Shown in pieces: positions 27,006 to 36,801 of a stretch of DNA of 64,000 nt. The stretch spans positions 4,340,001 through 4,404,000 of the forward strand of contig OY969556.1 in assembly GCA_963701015.1 (NCBI GenBank). The letters are read 5' to 3'. A program made the translations under genes and the position numbers. Origin of the DNA: MFD09286-c1 sp963701015. Its GTDB lineage: Bacteria > Bacteroidota > Bacteroidia > Bacteroidales > DTGW01. The first letter of the stretch is position 1; every line of letters begins with the position of its first letter. The notes beneath the pieces are model-generated. The model was not told where the DNA came from and searched no databases. It worked only from the letters and a program-made list of their open reading frames with translations.

Positions 27006-27078
27006 ACATAATTCGAAATATTTTTTCAATAAATTTGAATTAAATTAACTGATATACTAAGAAATTAAATTGTTTAGA

Positions 27079-28054
27079 ATGAAAAAGGTTATTGGAATTG
27101 GAAATGCTCTTGTTGACGTTTTAGTGAAGCTTGAAAATGAGTCGTTTTTAGCTCAGAATAATTTGCCGAAAGGCTCCATGCAATTGGTTGACAAGGATGT
27201 TGCCGGGCTATTGTTAAAATCGTTGGGGAGCATTAAAACCCAATTAGCTTCAGGAGGTTCAGCAGCCAATACAATACATGGCTTAGCTAAATTAGGTGCA
27301 TCATCAGCCTATGTTGGCAAAATTGGAGAAGATGATTTTGGGAACATTTTTTCAACCGATTTGCAAAACAATTCAATACAGCCGTTTTTATTTAAAAGTA
27401 ATACGGAAACCGGAAGGGCGTTGACTTTTATTAGCAACGATTCTGAAAGTGCACTTTGCGACTTATTTAGGAGCTGCGGTTGAATTAAGTGCCGATGATA
27501 TAACAGATTCAATTTTCAAAGGTTTTGATATTCTTCATTTAGAAGGCTATCTGGTTTTTAATCATAGTTTGGTTGAAAAAGCTATACTTGTCGCAAAACG
27601 CAATGGCCTTAAAGTTTCAATGGATTTGGCCAGTTTTAATATAGTGGAAGCTAATTTGGATTTTTTAAAGGGAATTATTATATCGTCCGTTGACATTGTT
27701 TTTGCAAATGAAGAAGAATCAAAAGCCTTAACGGGTGAATTGCCTGAAAAATCATTGGATATAATTGCCGAAATGTGCGAAATAGCTGTGGTTAAGATTG
27801 GTTCGAAAGGCTCAATGGTTAAACGTGGAAATGAAATGGTAAAAGTTGATGCTATAAAAGCCAATGCTATTGATACAACTGGTGCTGGCGATTTATTCGC
27901 ATCGGGGTTTATATATGGTTTAATACAAGGTTGGTCACTTGAAAAATGTGCTAAGTTAGGTGCTTTAACGGCAGGAAAAGTAGTTGAAACTATTGGTGCA
28001 AAAATTTCACCAACTGTTTGGCAAGAAATAAATATAACTAAAAATGCAATTTAA
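27079..28054 (+). CDS. PfkB family sugar/nucleoside kinase (adenosine kinase-like), interrupted by one frameshift
   Basis: Two overlapping reading frames together encode one ribokinase-fold kinase. The first (ATG 27079) covers IGIGNALVDVLVKLENESFL, the ASGGSAANTIHGLAKLGASS substrate motif and TGRALTFISNDSE. The second continues FATYLGAAVELSADDITDSI, VFANEEESKALTGE and the catalytic IDTTGAGDLFASGFIYGLIQ. The break is in the AAA at 27446-27448; removing one A joins the frames and gives 324 residues, the normal length. Members phosphorylate adenosine, ribose or other sugars; the GNALVD start and YLGAA motif resemble adenosine-kinase-type proteins, but specificity is not certain. It overlaps the start of the MgtC/DUF4010 gene by 11 bases. 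Confidence 0.88.
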
Positions 28055-29327
28055 TATTCAGGAAATATTTAACAATGTTCCGAAAGAGTTTATCAACTTT
28101 GTTCTGGTCACTGTTTTTTCCTTGATTATTGGGTTGTCGCAACGTAAAATTCATCAAACTACTGAAGAGCATCAGTTAATTGGAACCGACCGCACTTTCA
28201 CTTTTATTGGCATTTTGGGCTATATATTGCTCATTGCCGACCCGGTTGGTAAACGCTTATTCCTTGGTGGTGGCGCAGTTATAGCAGCATTTTTATTGGT
28301 TTACTATTTTTTTAAAATACAAAAGTCATCAGGTTATGGGTTAACAACAATTTTAATAGCCTTAATTACTTATTGCATTTCGTTGTTATTAATTACACAG
28401 CCATTCTGGTTATTCCTTTTGGTTTTGGTAACTGTTCTAATTTTTACTGAAATGAAGGAAACTTTTACATCGGTTTCCGAGAAAATTGACCGGCGCGAGT
28501 TTGTTACCCTGGCAAAATTCCTTATAATGGCAGGACTTATACTGCCAATTGTTCCTGATAAAGTTATAGTTTCTGCAATACCTGTAACTCCGTTTCATAT
28601 ATGGTTGGCAGTAGTTGTAATTTCTTCCGTAAGTTATATAAGTTATTTACTTAAAAAATTTGTATTTAAAGATGCCGGAATAGTTATATCGGGTATTCTT
28701 GGCGGATTATATTCAAGTACTGCAACCACTGTAGTATTGTCACGTAAACTTAGAGATGATAATAAGGGTAAAAAGCAATATTTGGCAGCCATTATTTTGG
28801 CTACCTGCATGATGTATTTTCGGGTTTTGATTCTTGTTTTTGTTTTCAGCAAAACGCTTTTTAGTTATACATTGCCAGTATTTTTAATTTTAATAGCTGT
28901 TAGTGCTCTAACAGCTGGAGTTCTGATATTTAAATCAAAAAATGAAAAATTTGATACTACGGTTGAAATGGATGCCGATAAAAACCCACTGGAGTTTAAG
29001 GCAGCCATTATATTTACACTTATATTCGTATTATTTTCATTTCTAACCCAGTATTCACTGAACCGATATGGACATTCGGGATTAAATGGACTGTCATTAA
29101 TTGTTGGGGTAGTGGATATTGATCCGTTTTTGTTGAATATATTCCAGGGAAAATTTGATGTTTCATTACATTTTTTGGCATTAGCATCTTTTCAAGCTAT
29201 TATAAGTAACAATGCTGCAAAAGCTGCTTATGCATGTTTTTTCTCTGGGAAAAAATATTGGATTCCGATAATTATTATGTTTTCAATTATTATATCAGTA
29301 AATATTATTCTATTATTTTTCTTATAG
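28044..29327 (+). CDS. MgtC/DUF4010 family membrane protein
   Basis: A 427-residue polytopic membrane protein with about 11 hydrophobic segments. The N-terminal part has the MgtC/SapB-like pattern (LVTVFSLIIGLSQRK, LIGTDRTFTFIGILGYILLI, LGGGAVIAAFLLVYYFF). The second half is DUF4010, with LAKFLIMAGLILPIVPD, GGLYSSTATTVVLSRKLRDD and the closing FQAIISNNAAKAAYACFFSG. The function is unknown; MgtC-like proteins are linked to magnesium or acid stress. It overlaps the end of the PfkB kinase gene by 11 bases, implying translational coupling, and ends at a strong terminator. Confidence 0.87.
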   Translation: MQFNIQEIFNNVPKEFINFVLVTVFSLIIGLSQRKIHQTTEEHQLIGTDRTFTFIGILGYILLIADPVGKRLFLGGGAVIAAFLLVYYFFKIQKSSGYGLTTILIALITYCISLLLITQPFWLFLLVLVTVLIFTEMKETFTSVSEKIDRREFVTLAKFLIMAGLILPIVPDKVIVSAIPVTPFHIWLAVVVISSVSYISYLLKKFVFKDAGIVISGILGGLYSSTATTVVLSRKLRDDNKGKKQYLAAIILATCMMYFRVLILVFVFSKTLFSYTLPVFLILIAVSALTAGVLIFKSKNEKFDTTVEMDADKNPLEFKAAIIFTLIFVLFSFLTQYSLNRYGHSGLNGLSLIVGVVDIDPFLLNIFQGKFDVSLHFLALASFQAIISNNAAKAAYACFFSGKKYWIPIIIMFSIIISVNIILLFFL

Positions 29328-29338
29328 ACAAAATAAAA

Positions 29339-29370
29339 AAACCTTTCGGAGTATTAATTCCGAAAGGTTT
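29339..29370. terminator. Bidirectional Rho-independent terminator
   Basis: A perfect 12-bp stem AAACCTTTCGGA (29339-29350) / TCCGAAAGGTTT (29359-29370) with an 8-nt loop sits between two convergent genes, with A-rich sequence before it and a T-containing stretch after. It should serve both strands. Confidence 0.85.
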
Positions 29371-29393
29371 CATTTATAAGAACTTTGTAATGT

Positions 29394-32300
29394 CTATTTT
29401 TTAATTATCATTTGTTTATAGGTATATCCGTTGGAAGTTTTTAATTGCAATATATATGCACCACTCTGTAACGATGTAGCATCAAGTATATAGCTCTTTT
29501 GACCCGAAGATAAATTCCCTTCAAAAATATTCATAACCGGTTTGCCTACTAGGTCATAAATACGAATACTTATACCGGTGTTATCCAACAATTGATAGGT
29601 TATTTCAAACTTGGCTTCAAATGGATTAGGATAAACATTTAAATCAACTACTTTATTTTCTGTAATTAATGAAGCTCCTTTTTGAACAGTTACTGTAGCA
29701 ACACAAGTGTCGCTGTTTCCAGAATAGTCTGTAACTACAAGTTTTACATTGTTTTTCCCAATATTAGCCGTGGTAAAACTCGAATTATTTATAATCATTG
29801 TACTTAATCCACAATTGTCCGTACTTCCATTATTAATAGTATCAGGCATAATAGAAGCTCTTCCGGATGAATTTAAAGTAATGGTTACATTTTTACATGA
29901 AGCAACAGGTTTTATATTATCCGAAGTACAAAGCGAAGTAGTCGAAATTATCTCACAACCTTGGGCAACCTTACCAGTAATTTGATCGGAGTCTGTTAGG
30001 CAAACTTCATAATATCCTGCATATTGATATATATGAGTCGGAGATGTACTTGTAGTATCGGTAGCAGTGGAATCGCCAAAATCCCAACGCAAACGGGCAT
30101 GATCGCCAACTCCCGCACCTGTGAAATCAACAGGATAGCCATCGGCTTTTGAATTAACGTCTTTCGGATCATAACCAAAGGAAACTGCAAAAGTGTCTTT
30201 CTTATTTACATTTAATAAATTGTAATGTTTGTTATTACAACCAGTAGCTGAATTTTTAACTTGTAATGAAACAAGATATAATTTTGGGACTTTATATAAA
30301 TGGCTTGTGTTCTGAATATTTAAAGTATCGCCGTCTCCAAAATTCCAAATATATGTTTTAATTATACCTTGCGATGTACTGACGAAATTAACATTTTGTG
30401 ATATAGGATTGATATTATATTGAAAATCTGAAAAGCAATTAACTTCTGCATTAGCTGCAACTTCAATTTTCTTGCAACTTTGGTTTATTATACCGAAATT
30501 ATTGCCTACGGTTAAGCAAACATTAAAATATCCAGAAGTGTTATAGATATGCGATGGGCTTTTTTGAACTGAAGGAACACTTCCGTCGCCAAAGTTCCAT
30601 ATCCTTTTATTGATTAAACCAATTGAATTGTCTATGAAATTCACGTTTTTAGTTGTAGAATCTGCAATATAAATAAAATCGGCACTACAATCCCTGGCAA
30701 GCTTACCTATAAGTACTCTTTGTTGTTTATTATCCATACATTTTGCAATTGAGTCATAAACGGTAAGCTGAACATTATAATATCCGGGAGCAGCAAATGT
30801 ATGAAGAGGGTTCGCATTTGTTGATGTTTTTCCATCGCCAAAAATCCAATAGAAATGGGTGGTATTGTTCAAAGCCCGGCTTGCAAAATAACCGGTAGAT
30901 GAGGTAGAGTCAATATACCAATTAAATTGAGCACTACATACTACTGTACCAACCTGTATAGTTCTAACAACATTATCATAACAACTCCCATTATTGTTTG
31001 ACGTTGTTAATGAAATTGTATAGGTTCCGGGCGAAGTAAAGGTATGAGAAGGGTTCTGCAATTTCGATTGGTTTCCGTCGCCGAACAACCAAAAGTAATT
31101 AGCAGCATTATTTGAGGCATTCGTAAATGTAACACTTAATGTTACTGGATCTACCACATAGGAGAAATCGGCATGACAAGTTGGGTTTCCGACTTTTATT
31201 AATTGGTCATATTCGTCAATACAACTATCGGCTTTAATACTAAGCTTAACCAAATAATAACCAGCAGAAGAATATAAATGTTTTGGATTTACAACCAATG
31301 ATGTGTTGCCATCGCCAAAGTCCCATGAACTAAGCTTATAACTGCCTGAAGATAAATTGGTAAATTTTGCAAGATTATTAATAAGGTTAGTTGTATCAAC
31401 ATTGAACATTGCAGAAAGCTGGCACTTTGGAACTCCAATGATGATTGATTTACAGGTGTCAGAGGCCAGCCCTGATGAGCCTGAAAAAACATTCAAACAA
31501 ACATTATATAATCCGGAAGTTGTATATATATGCGATATTGAATCTTTAGTTGTACTATATGATCCATCGCCAAATGTCCAATACCACTTGGTTATAGGTG
31601 TATTACGTGTACCGGAAAAGTAAAACGATTTTGATAAAGTAGTATTTGAGGATATGTTAAAATTAGCTGCAATTGAAGGTATTAAAGGCTTTACTGTTAA
31701 TAAAAGAGTATCGGAAGAAGAACAATTTTTGACCGTTGAACCAGTAACAACATATTGAGTAGTGTTTATAGGTGAAACATTTTTTGATGTTCCTGTATTC
31801 AATGAATTATTCCATGTATAAGTAGTTGCATTACCTGAAGATATTGTTAGCATAGCTGTATCTCCCGCAAAAATTGTCAATTTATTTGCCGTAAGTGAAA
31901 AAACTGGAATAGGGTTAACTAAAGCTTTAACAGTATCCCTGGCAGAACTGCAATTACCTGATTTTGCTTCGACAAAATAATTGGCAGAAGAAGAGATTAC
32001 CGAAGTATTATATGTATTTCCCGAGCTTAATAATGTACCTCCGGTTGAAGTATTATACCAATTGATTGTACCCGTATCTGATTTTGCTTTTAATGTAAGA
32101 GAACCACTTCCACAAACAGAATCGGAAGTTGTGCTTAAAATAGAAGGTGTACTGTTAATAGTTGCTGTGACTGGTTCAATAGCAAAACAACCTTTAGCAG
32201 TAGTACCTTTTACAAAATACTTTCCATTGCTGGCAGTTGATGGATTTGCATATGAAGTTGTTGCAGATGTATCAGTCCAATATGTGTAAGTTAATCCGGC

Positions 32301-35300
32301 GGTTGATCCAGAAGTAACATTTGCAGCAGTTAAGTCAACAAATGTAGGCGAACAAACAGCGGCAGGACTGTTGATTACTAGATTAGGCGTTGGGTCAATA
32401 GTTGCTGTGACTGGTTCAATTGCAAAACAACCTTTAGCAGTGGTACCTTTTACAAAATACTTTCCAATTCCTGCAGATGCAGGTGTTGCAAACGAATTTG
32501 TTGTTGCAGTATCAGTCCAATAGGTATAGGTTAAACCTGTGGTTGAGCCGGATTTTATTGCTGTATCAGTTAAATTGACGGTTCCAGGCGAACAAACTGC
32601 TGCCGGGTTTGTAATATTAAGAGCAGGCGTTGGATTAATAGTTGCTATGACTGGTTCAATCGCTAAACAACCCTTAGCAGTAGTCCCTTTTATAAAGTAC
32701 TTTCCATTTCCGGCAGTTGCAGGTGTTGTATATGAATTTGTTATTGCAGTATCAGTCCAATATGTATAAACTAAGCCATTGGTAGAACCAGCTTTAATTG
32801 TTGTATCCGTTAAATTAATGGTTCCAGGGGAACAAACTGCAGCAGGGTTTGTAATAATGAGAGTGGGCGTCGGGTTAATAGTTGCTATGACTGGTTCAAT
32901 CGCAAAACAACCCTTAGCAGTAGTACCTTTTATAAAGTACTTTCCATTTCCGGCAGTTGCAGGTGTTGCATATGAACTAGTTGTTGCACTATCAGTCCAA
33001 TAGGTATAAATTAATCCGGTGGTTGAGCCAGATTTAATTGTTGTATCTGTTAAATTAATGGTTCCAGGGGAACAAACTGCAGCAGGGTTTGTAATAATGA
33101 GAGTGGGAGTCGGGTTAACAGTTGCAGTTACCGGTTTAATAGCAAAACAACCTTTTGAAGTAGTGCCTTTAATAAAATACTTTCCATTTCCTGCAGATGC
33201 AGGTGCTGCATATGAATTTGATGCAGTGGTATCATTCCAATAAGTATAAGTTAAGCCTGAGGTAGAGCCAGCTTTAATTGTTGTATCAGTCAAATTAACT
33301 GTTCCAGGAGAACAAATAGGGCTTGGATTGTTGATATTTAATACTGGATTTGGATTAACAATAGCACTCACTGAAACACGTTGTGAAGGGCAGAAACCTG
33401 ATTTTGATTCAGCATAATATTGAGTTGTTGTAGAAATAACCGGAGTATTATAAATACTATCTGTACCTAAGACAATAGTACTTGAAGTTGTAGCAAACCA
33501 GTTAATTGTGCCAGATTTGGTAGTTGCTTTTATTGCAACAGAACCTGAACCGCAAATAGAATCATTCGAAACTATTGGAACTGCAGGAAACGAATTACAA
33601 ATTGTAAAAGGTGTTTTATTATAATCGCTATAGGCATTGTCAAAAGATGAAGTATCATATGATGAAGTAGATATTGCAAAGTGGCAATTATTATTTGCTG
33701 AATAAGATGAATCAACTTGAAATGTAATTGTATGAATACCCAATGAACTCGAAAGAGTATCCTGGTTTTGTATCCAGTAATTATTCAGCTTACTATATAA
33801 ATATAAGGTTGAACCAGGTGATTGATTTACATTGTAAACAACTTGAATAGTATCGCCGGTTTTATAATCTTCTCCGCCGGTTGGATGCAAAATCGAGATT
33901 ACCGGTGAATGCATTGAAAAAGTATCGGAAATGAATACTGTAGAATTGTTATCTGATTCATTCGTTAATCTTAATTTGTAGCTATAAGTAGCAGTAGTAC
34001 CTGTTGGTGTATTCCAATAATAAGTTGATGAACTAGAAGCACCTACCGATAAACTATCTATAATAGGTTTCCAGGAATTGGCAATACTATCAAAATATTC
34101 AAGTTTTGCCATGTCAATATCATTACTATTCCATTTTATTAGGAATGAACTGTTATATTTTATTTGCTCTCCTTTCGTAGGATAGAAGAAATAACAGTTA
34201 GGATTATTACCAATTATTCTAATACTATCTGAGTATGCATCGGAATATGTATTCCAACTATCTGTGGAATATTCAAAATAAATATAATCTAAGCCTCCGG
34301 TTGATAGTTGATTTGACACAGGCAAATAGTATGTACTATTACCTGTTGGTATGGTAACATTATCCTGATCTAAATATGATAAAGTTTCATTTTCACCTCC
34401 AAATTCAATACTTAGGTTATACAATGTATCACCTGAATTATGAACAACAATTTGAATAGTGTCTCCTGCAAAAAATATTTGGTTCTTTAAAGGAGAAATA
34501 ATACTTATTGGTGGAACAATAATACTAAATACATTACTAATGCCATATATGGATGAATCATTAGAATCAACTATTTTAAGTAAATATTTTGTAGATTGGC
34601 TAATGTTATTTTTTGGAATATTCCAATTATATATAGTTCCTTCACTATACGAAATTATTGGGGTAAAACTATTCCAATTTTGGCCACTATCAGAACTGTA
34701 GTAATAATTATAATATCCAGAAGTTTTGTTTGCATTGATAGTAAAACTTATATAATCACCTGGGTTTAAAGGTGTATTAGATGCTTTCAAATTTGCTATT
34801 TTTAAATTCGGGAAATCAGCAGTAGAAAAGGTGAAATTACTGCATTCTCCATTACCAAAGCCGGCTGAATTTTCACCATTTATATACAAATAATATGTAT
34901 AGTTGGGCAATAAATTTTTCATTTGGAAAGAGTCCGTATTTGAATAATTTGTTGGGTAATTATTTTCAAACTGGTCACTCAGAGATATTTGGTAATTAGT
35001 GGAATGAATTTCGGGTTCCCAATGAAAGGTATAGTTTTTTGGAATATTTGTTTCGCTTACCTGTGGCGAATCAATTGTTATACAACCAGGCAAAGGTATA
35101 ACAGCAAAAAGGCTATCAGAATACGCTATTTGTTCTAAATTGTGATTTGTATATACATATTTGAATTTGCATTGGTATGAACTATCAAATGGAAGTGTGA
35201 AATTAATATCGGTTGTATCCAATCCATTTAGAGTTGTTTCGGTTGTTACAATATCTAAACTATCTGTATAACTCAAACCATTATTGGGTGAATAATATAG

Positions 35301-36401
35301 CATACCTTGATTAAAATCAAGTCCCTGATTATAAAATGAAACCGCAATAGATTGTCCGCCACCATTAGCAGAACCTTTTTTCGGAGAAGTTATTTTAAAT
35401 TGTGGGCTGTTTGCTAATGTAAAATTTTTACTAATCCCAATAACTGAAGGATCGTTAGCATTCACAACCTTTAATAAACTTTTAGAGTTTACATTTGAAA
35501 TTGTATTTGGCACAATCCAATAAAATGAGGAACTGTCTTTTACTGTCCTCACAAAATTCCATGATAATCCATTATCTAAGCTATAAAAGAGTTTAACGGA
35601 ATCAACTAAATTTTCATCTAATAATATATTAACAGTTGAGGTAATATCGAAGTAATCATTTTGAGAAGGATATTCAAAAGCCAGAAAGCTAAAATTACCA
35701 GTATAAAAAGTGAAATCAGCTGTTGTGGTAGAATCTCCAATGTTTTTAGCTTTTACATGCCAATTATAAGTGTCATTTGGTGAAAGCCCCGATATTTGAA
35801 GAGAATCAACTGTCACCGTATCAGTATAAGTAATAGAATAATTCTGATCAGTATAACTTACAATATAACTTGTAGCATTGGGTTGTGATGTCCATTTTAA
35901 GGTTGTTGCATTTGTAATTCCCTCTGTATATTGTGCCGGATATAACAATGTATCATTTTCTAAAGGTTTAAAACAACCAGTATTAGCCGACCAACCTCCA
36001 TATGTGACGCTTCCATCACTTTGGAAAACTAAAGTTAGTGCCCCAGTTGCGTTAGTTGAAGTTATTAATCCGGGATTATTTGTACCGCTATAAATACCAA
36101 TTTCCCCAGCATTTACGCTATCTCCATCATAAATATAAAGAAAATCATAACTGTTTTCAACAGAAAATTGTGTAAAATCAAAAGCTAATTTTGCACCAAC
36201 AGTGGCCGGATAAAAAACTACAGTATCGTTTTCATTATCATTATAATTACCATTAATTCCACCTGAATCAGTGAATGTGCCATTACAAATGGTATATTTT
36301 TTTGTGCCATTTGTGGCTTTGTAAATTTGAGCAACAATATTTGTATCTATAATTAAAGTTAAAAGTAAAATAGCAATCAGGGTAAATGCATTTCTTTTCA
36401 T
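29394..36401 (-). CDS. Giant multidomain T9SS surface protein (CUB, Fn3-like, Ig-like, PKD, HYR)
   Basis: A 2335-residue secreted protein. In order: signal peptide (1-25, ending NIVAQ); CUB-like domain (about 28-125, YDFLYIYDGDSV); Fn3-like domain (about 140-215); several modules around Ser/Asn-rich strands with GGEDYKTGDTIQV-type motifs; an Ig-like module (SICGSGSVAIKA); five near-identical 80-residue repeats (about 1015-1415); another Ig-like module; seven PKD domains carrying WxFGDG or WDFGDS (about 1590-2135); an HYR-like domain (PVASCKNVTITL); and a type A T9SS sorting tail (VYPNPFEAKF to KQMIIKK). It is probably exported through T9SS and anchored at the surface, where it may act in adhesion or substrate binding. 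No catalytic domain is visible. Confidence 0.9.
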   Translation of the reverse strand: MKRNAFTLIAILLLTLIIDTNIVAQIYKATNGTKKYTICNGTFTDSGGINGNYNDNENDTVVFYPATVGAKLAFDFTQFSVENSYDFLYIYDGDSVNAGEIGIYSGTNNPGLITSTNATGALTLVFQSDGSVTYGGWSANTGCFKPLENDTLLYPAQYTEGITNATTLKWTSQPNATSYIVSYTDQNYSITYTDTVTVDSLQISGLSPNDTYNWHVKAKNIGDSTTTADFTFYTGNFSFLAFEYPSQNDYFDITSTVNILLDENLVDSVKLFYSLDNGLSWNFVRTVKDSSSFYWIVPNTISNVNSKSLLKVVNANDPSVIGISKNFTLANSPQFKITSPKKGSANGGGQSIAVSFYNQGLDFNQGMLYYSPNNGLSYTDSLDIVTTETTLNGLDTTDINFTLPFDSSYQCKFKYVYTNHNLEQIAYSDSLFAVIPLPGCITIDSPQVSETNIPKNYTFHWEPEIHSTNYQISLSDQFENNYPTNYSNTDSFQMKNLLPNYTYYLYINGENSAGFGNGECSNFTFSTADFPNLKIANLKASNTPLNPGDYISFTINANKTSGYYNYYYSSDSGQNWNSFTPIISYSEGTIYNWNIPKNNISQSTKYLLKIVDSNDSSIYGISNVFSIIVPPISIISPLKNQIFFAGDTIQIVVHNSGDTLYNLSIEFGGENETLSYLDQDNVTIPTGNSTYYLPVSNQLSTGGLDYIYFEYSTDSWNTYSDAYSDSIRIIGNNPNCYFFYPTKGEQIKYNSSFLIKWNSNDIDMAKLEYFDSIANSWKPIIDSLSVGASSSSTYYWNTPTGTTATYSYKLRLTNESDNNSTVFISDTFSMHSPVISILHPTGGEDYKTGDTIQVVYNVNQSPGSTLYLYSKLNNYWIQNQDTLSSSLGIHTITFQVDSSYSANNNCHFAISTSSYDTSSFDNAYSDYNKTPFTICNSFPAVPIVSNDSICGSGSVAIKATTKSGTINWFATTSSTIVLGTDSIYNTPVISTTTQYYAESKSGFCPSQRVSVSAIVNPNPVLNINNPSPICSPGTVNLTDTTIKAGSTSGLTYTYWNDTTASNSYAAPASAGNGKYFIKGTTSKGCFAIKPVTATVNPTPTLIITNPAAVCSPGTINLTDTTIKSGSTTGLIYTYWTDSATTSSYATPATAGNGKYFIKGTTAKGCFAIEPVIATINPTPTLIITNPAAVCSPGTINLTDTTIKAGSTNGLVYTYWTDTAITNSYTTPATAGNGKYFIKGTTAKGCLAIEPVIATINPTPALNITNPAAVCSPGTVNLTDTAIKSGSTTGLTYTYWTDTATTNSFATPASAGIGKYFVKGTTAKGCFAIEPVTATIDPTPNLVINSPAAVCSPTFVDLTAANVTSGSTAGLTYTYWTDTSATTSYANPSTASNGKYFVKGTTAKGCFAIEPVTATINSTPSILSTTSDSVCGSGSLTLKAKSDTGTINWYNTSTGGTLLSSGNTYNTSVISSSANYFVEAKSGNCSSARDTVKALVNPIPVFSLTANKLTIFAGDTAMLTISSGNATTYTWNNSLNTGTSKNVSPINTTQYVVTGSTVKNCSSSDTLLLTVKPLIPSIAANFNISSNTTLSKSFYFSGTRNTPITKWYWTFGDGSYSTTKDSISHIYTTSGLYNVCLNVFSGSSGLASDTCKSIIIGVPKCQLSAMFNVDTTNLINNLAKFTNLSSGSYKLSSWDFGDGNTSLVVNPKHLYSSAGYYLVKLSIKADSCIDEYDQLIKVGNPTCHADFSYVVDPVTLSVTFTNASNNAANYFWLFGDGNQSKLQNPSHTFTSPGTYTISLTTSNNNGSCYDNVVRTIQVGTVVCSAQFNWYIDSTSSTGYFASRALNNTTHFYWIFGDGKTSTNANPLHTFAAPGYYNVQLTVYDSIAKCMDNKQQRVLIGKLARDCSADFIYIADSTTKNVNFIDNSIGLINKRIWNFGDGSVPSVQKSPSHIYNTSGYFNVCLTVGNNFGIINQSCKKIEVAANAEVNCFSDFQYNINPISQNVNFVSTSQGIIKTYIWNFGDGDTLNIQNTSHLYKVPKLYLVSLQVKNSATGCNNKHYNLLNVNKKDTFAVSFGYDPKDVNSKADGYPVDFTGAGVGDHARLRWDFGDSTATDTTSTSPTHIYQYAGYYEVCLTDSDQITGKVAQGCEIISTTSLCTSDNIKPVASCKNVTITLNSSGRASIMPDTINNGSTDNCGLSTMIINNSSFTTANIGKNNVKLVVTDYSGNSDTCVATVTVQKGASLITENKVVDLNVYPNPFEAKFEITYQLLDNTGISIRIYDLVGKPVMNIFEGNLSSGQKSYILDATSLQSGAYILQLKTSNGYTYKQMIIKK
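32158..33357. repeat. Five tandem 240-bp repeats inside the giant surface protein
   Basis: Units begin at 32158, 32398, 32638, 32878 and 33118 and are exactly 240 bp each, with no indels. Each encodes an 80-residue module with motifs AAVCSPGTINLTDTTIK, GLxYTYWTD and GNGKYFIKGTTAKGCFAIEP. The three inner copies are the most alike; the outer two have diverged further. Confidence 0.92.
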
Positions 36402-36801
36402 TGTTTTTAGGTTTTAAATAAAATTAACAATTAATGGGTATTAGAGTTTATTTTAAGCAAATTTAATAAATTTAATAAGATGAAATAATTATTTTTTATC
36501 TAACATGAATATAAATGATCATTTACTTTATTATATTTCATACAGTTAATTTGGAACAATTATTAATGTTGACAAAACATAGCAGGTTTATGCTTATTCA
36601 TTTTTCAAGAACCACTAATTGCCTGACAATATGGGTTATAGTTAAATTAGTTAGGTTTACTTTTCATTTTTAATGAATTTATTGACAAGCTCTAAATTGT
36701 CTGAAACATATAATGTATTAATTCCGGGTAATAAAATTTTGAAAATTATAGTTACCTTGTAATTTCTAAATTTATAGTTTTAAATAAATACAGAATAATG
36801 T
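36402..36801. other. 400-bp divergent intergenic region
   Basis: No gene is seen between the giant surface protein and the histidine kinase. It should contain promoters for both. The only recognisable element is TAAATTTG on the minus strand at 36465-36458. No RNA structure or repeat stands out. Confidence 0.5.
36458..36465 (-). promoter_or_regulatory. Promoter -7 element candidate for the giant surface protein
   Basis: TAAATTTG on the minus strand matches TAnnTTTG exactly, 57 bases upstream of the ATG. No TTG is found at the -33 distance. Confidence 0.35.

Noticed and set aside
32158..33357. Open frames on the plus strand recurring every 240 bp
   Set aside because: They are shadows of the coding repeats on the minus strand and show no start signals or family features.
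32158..33357. CRISPR-like periodic repeat
   Set aside because: The 240-bp units are coding and contiguous, without short repeats alternating with unique spacers.
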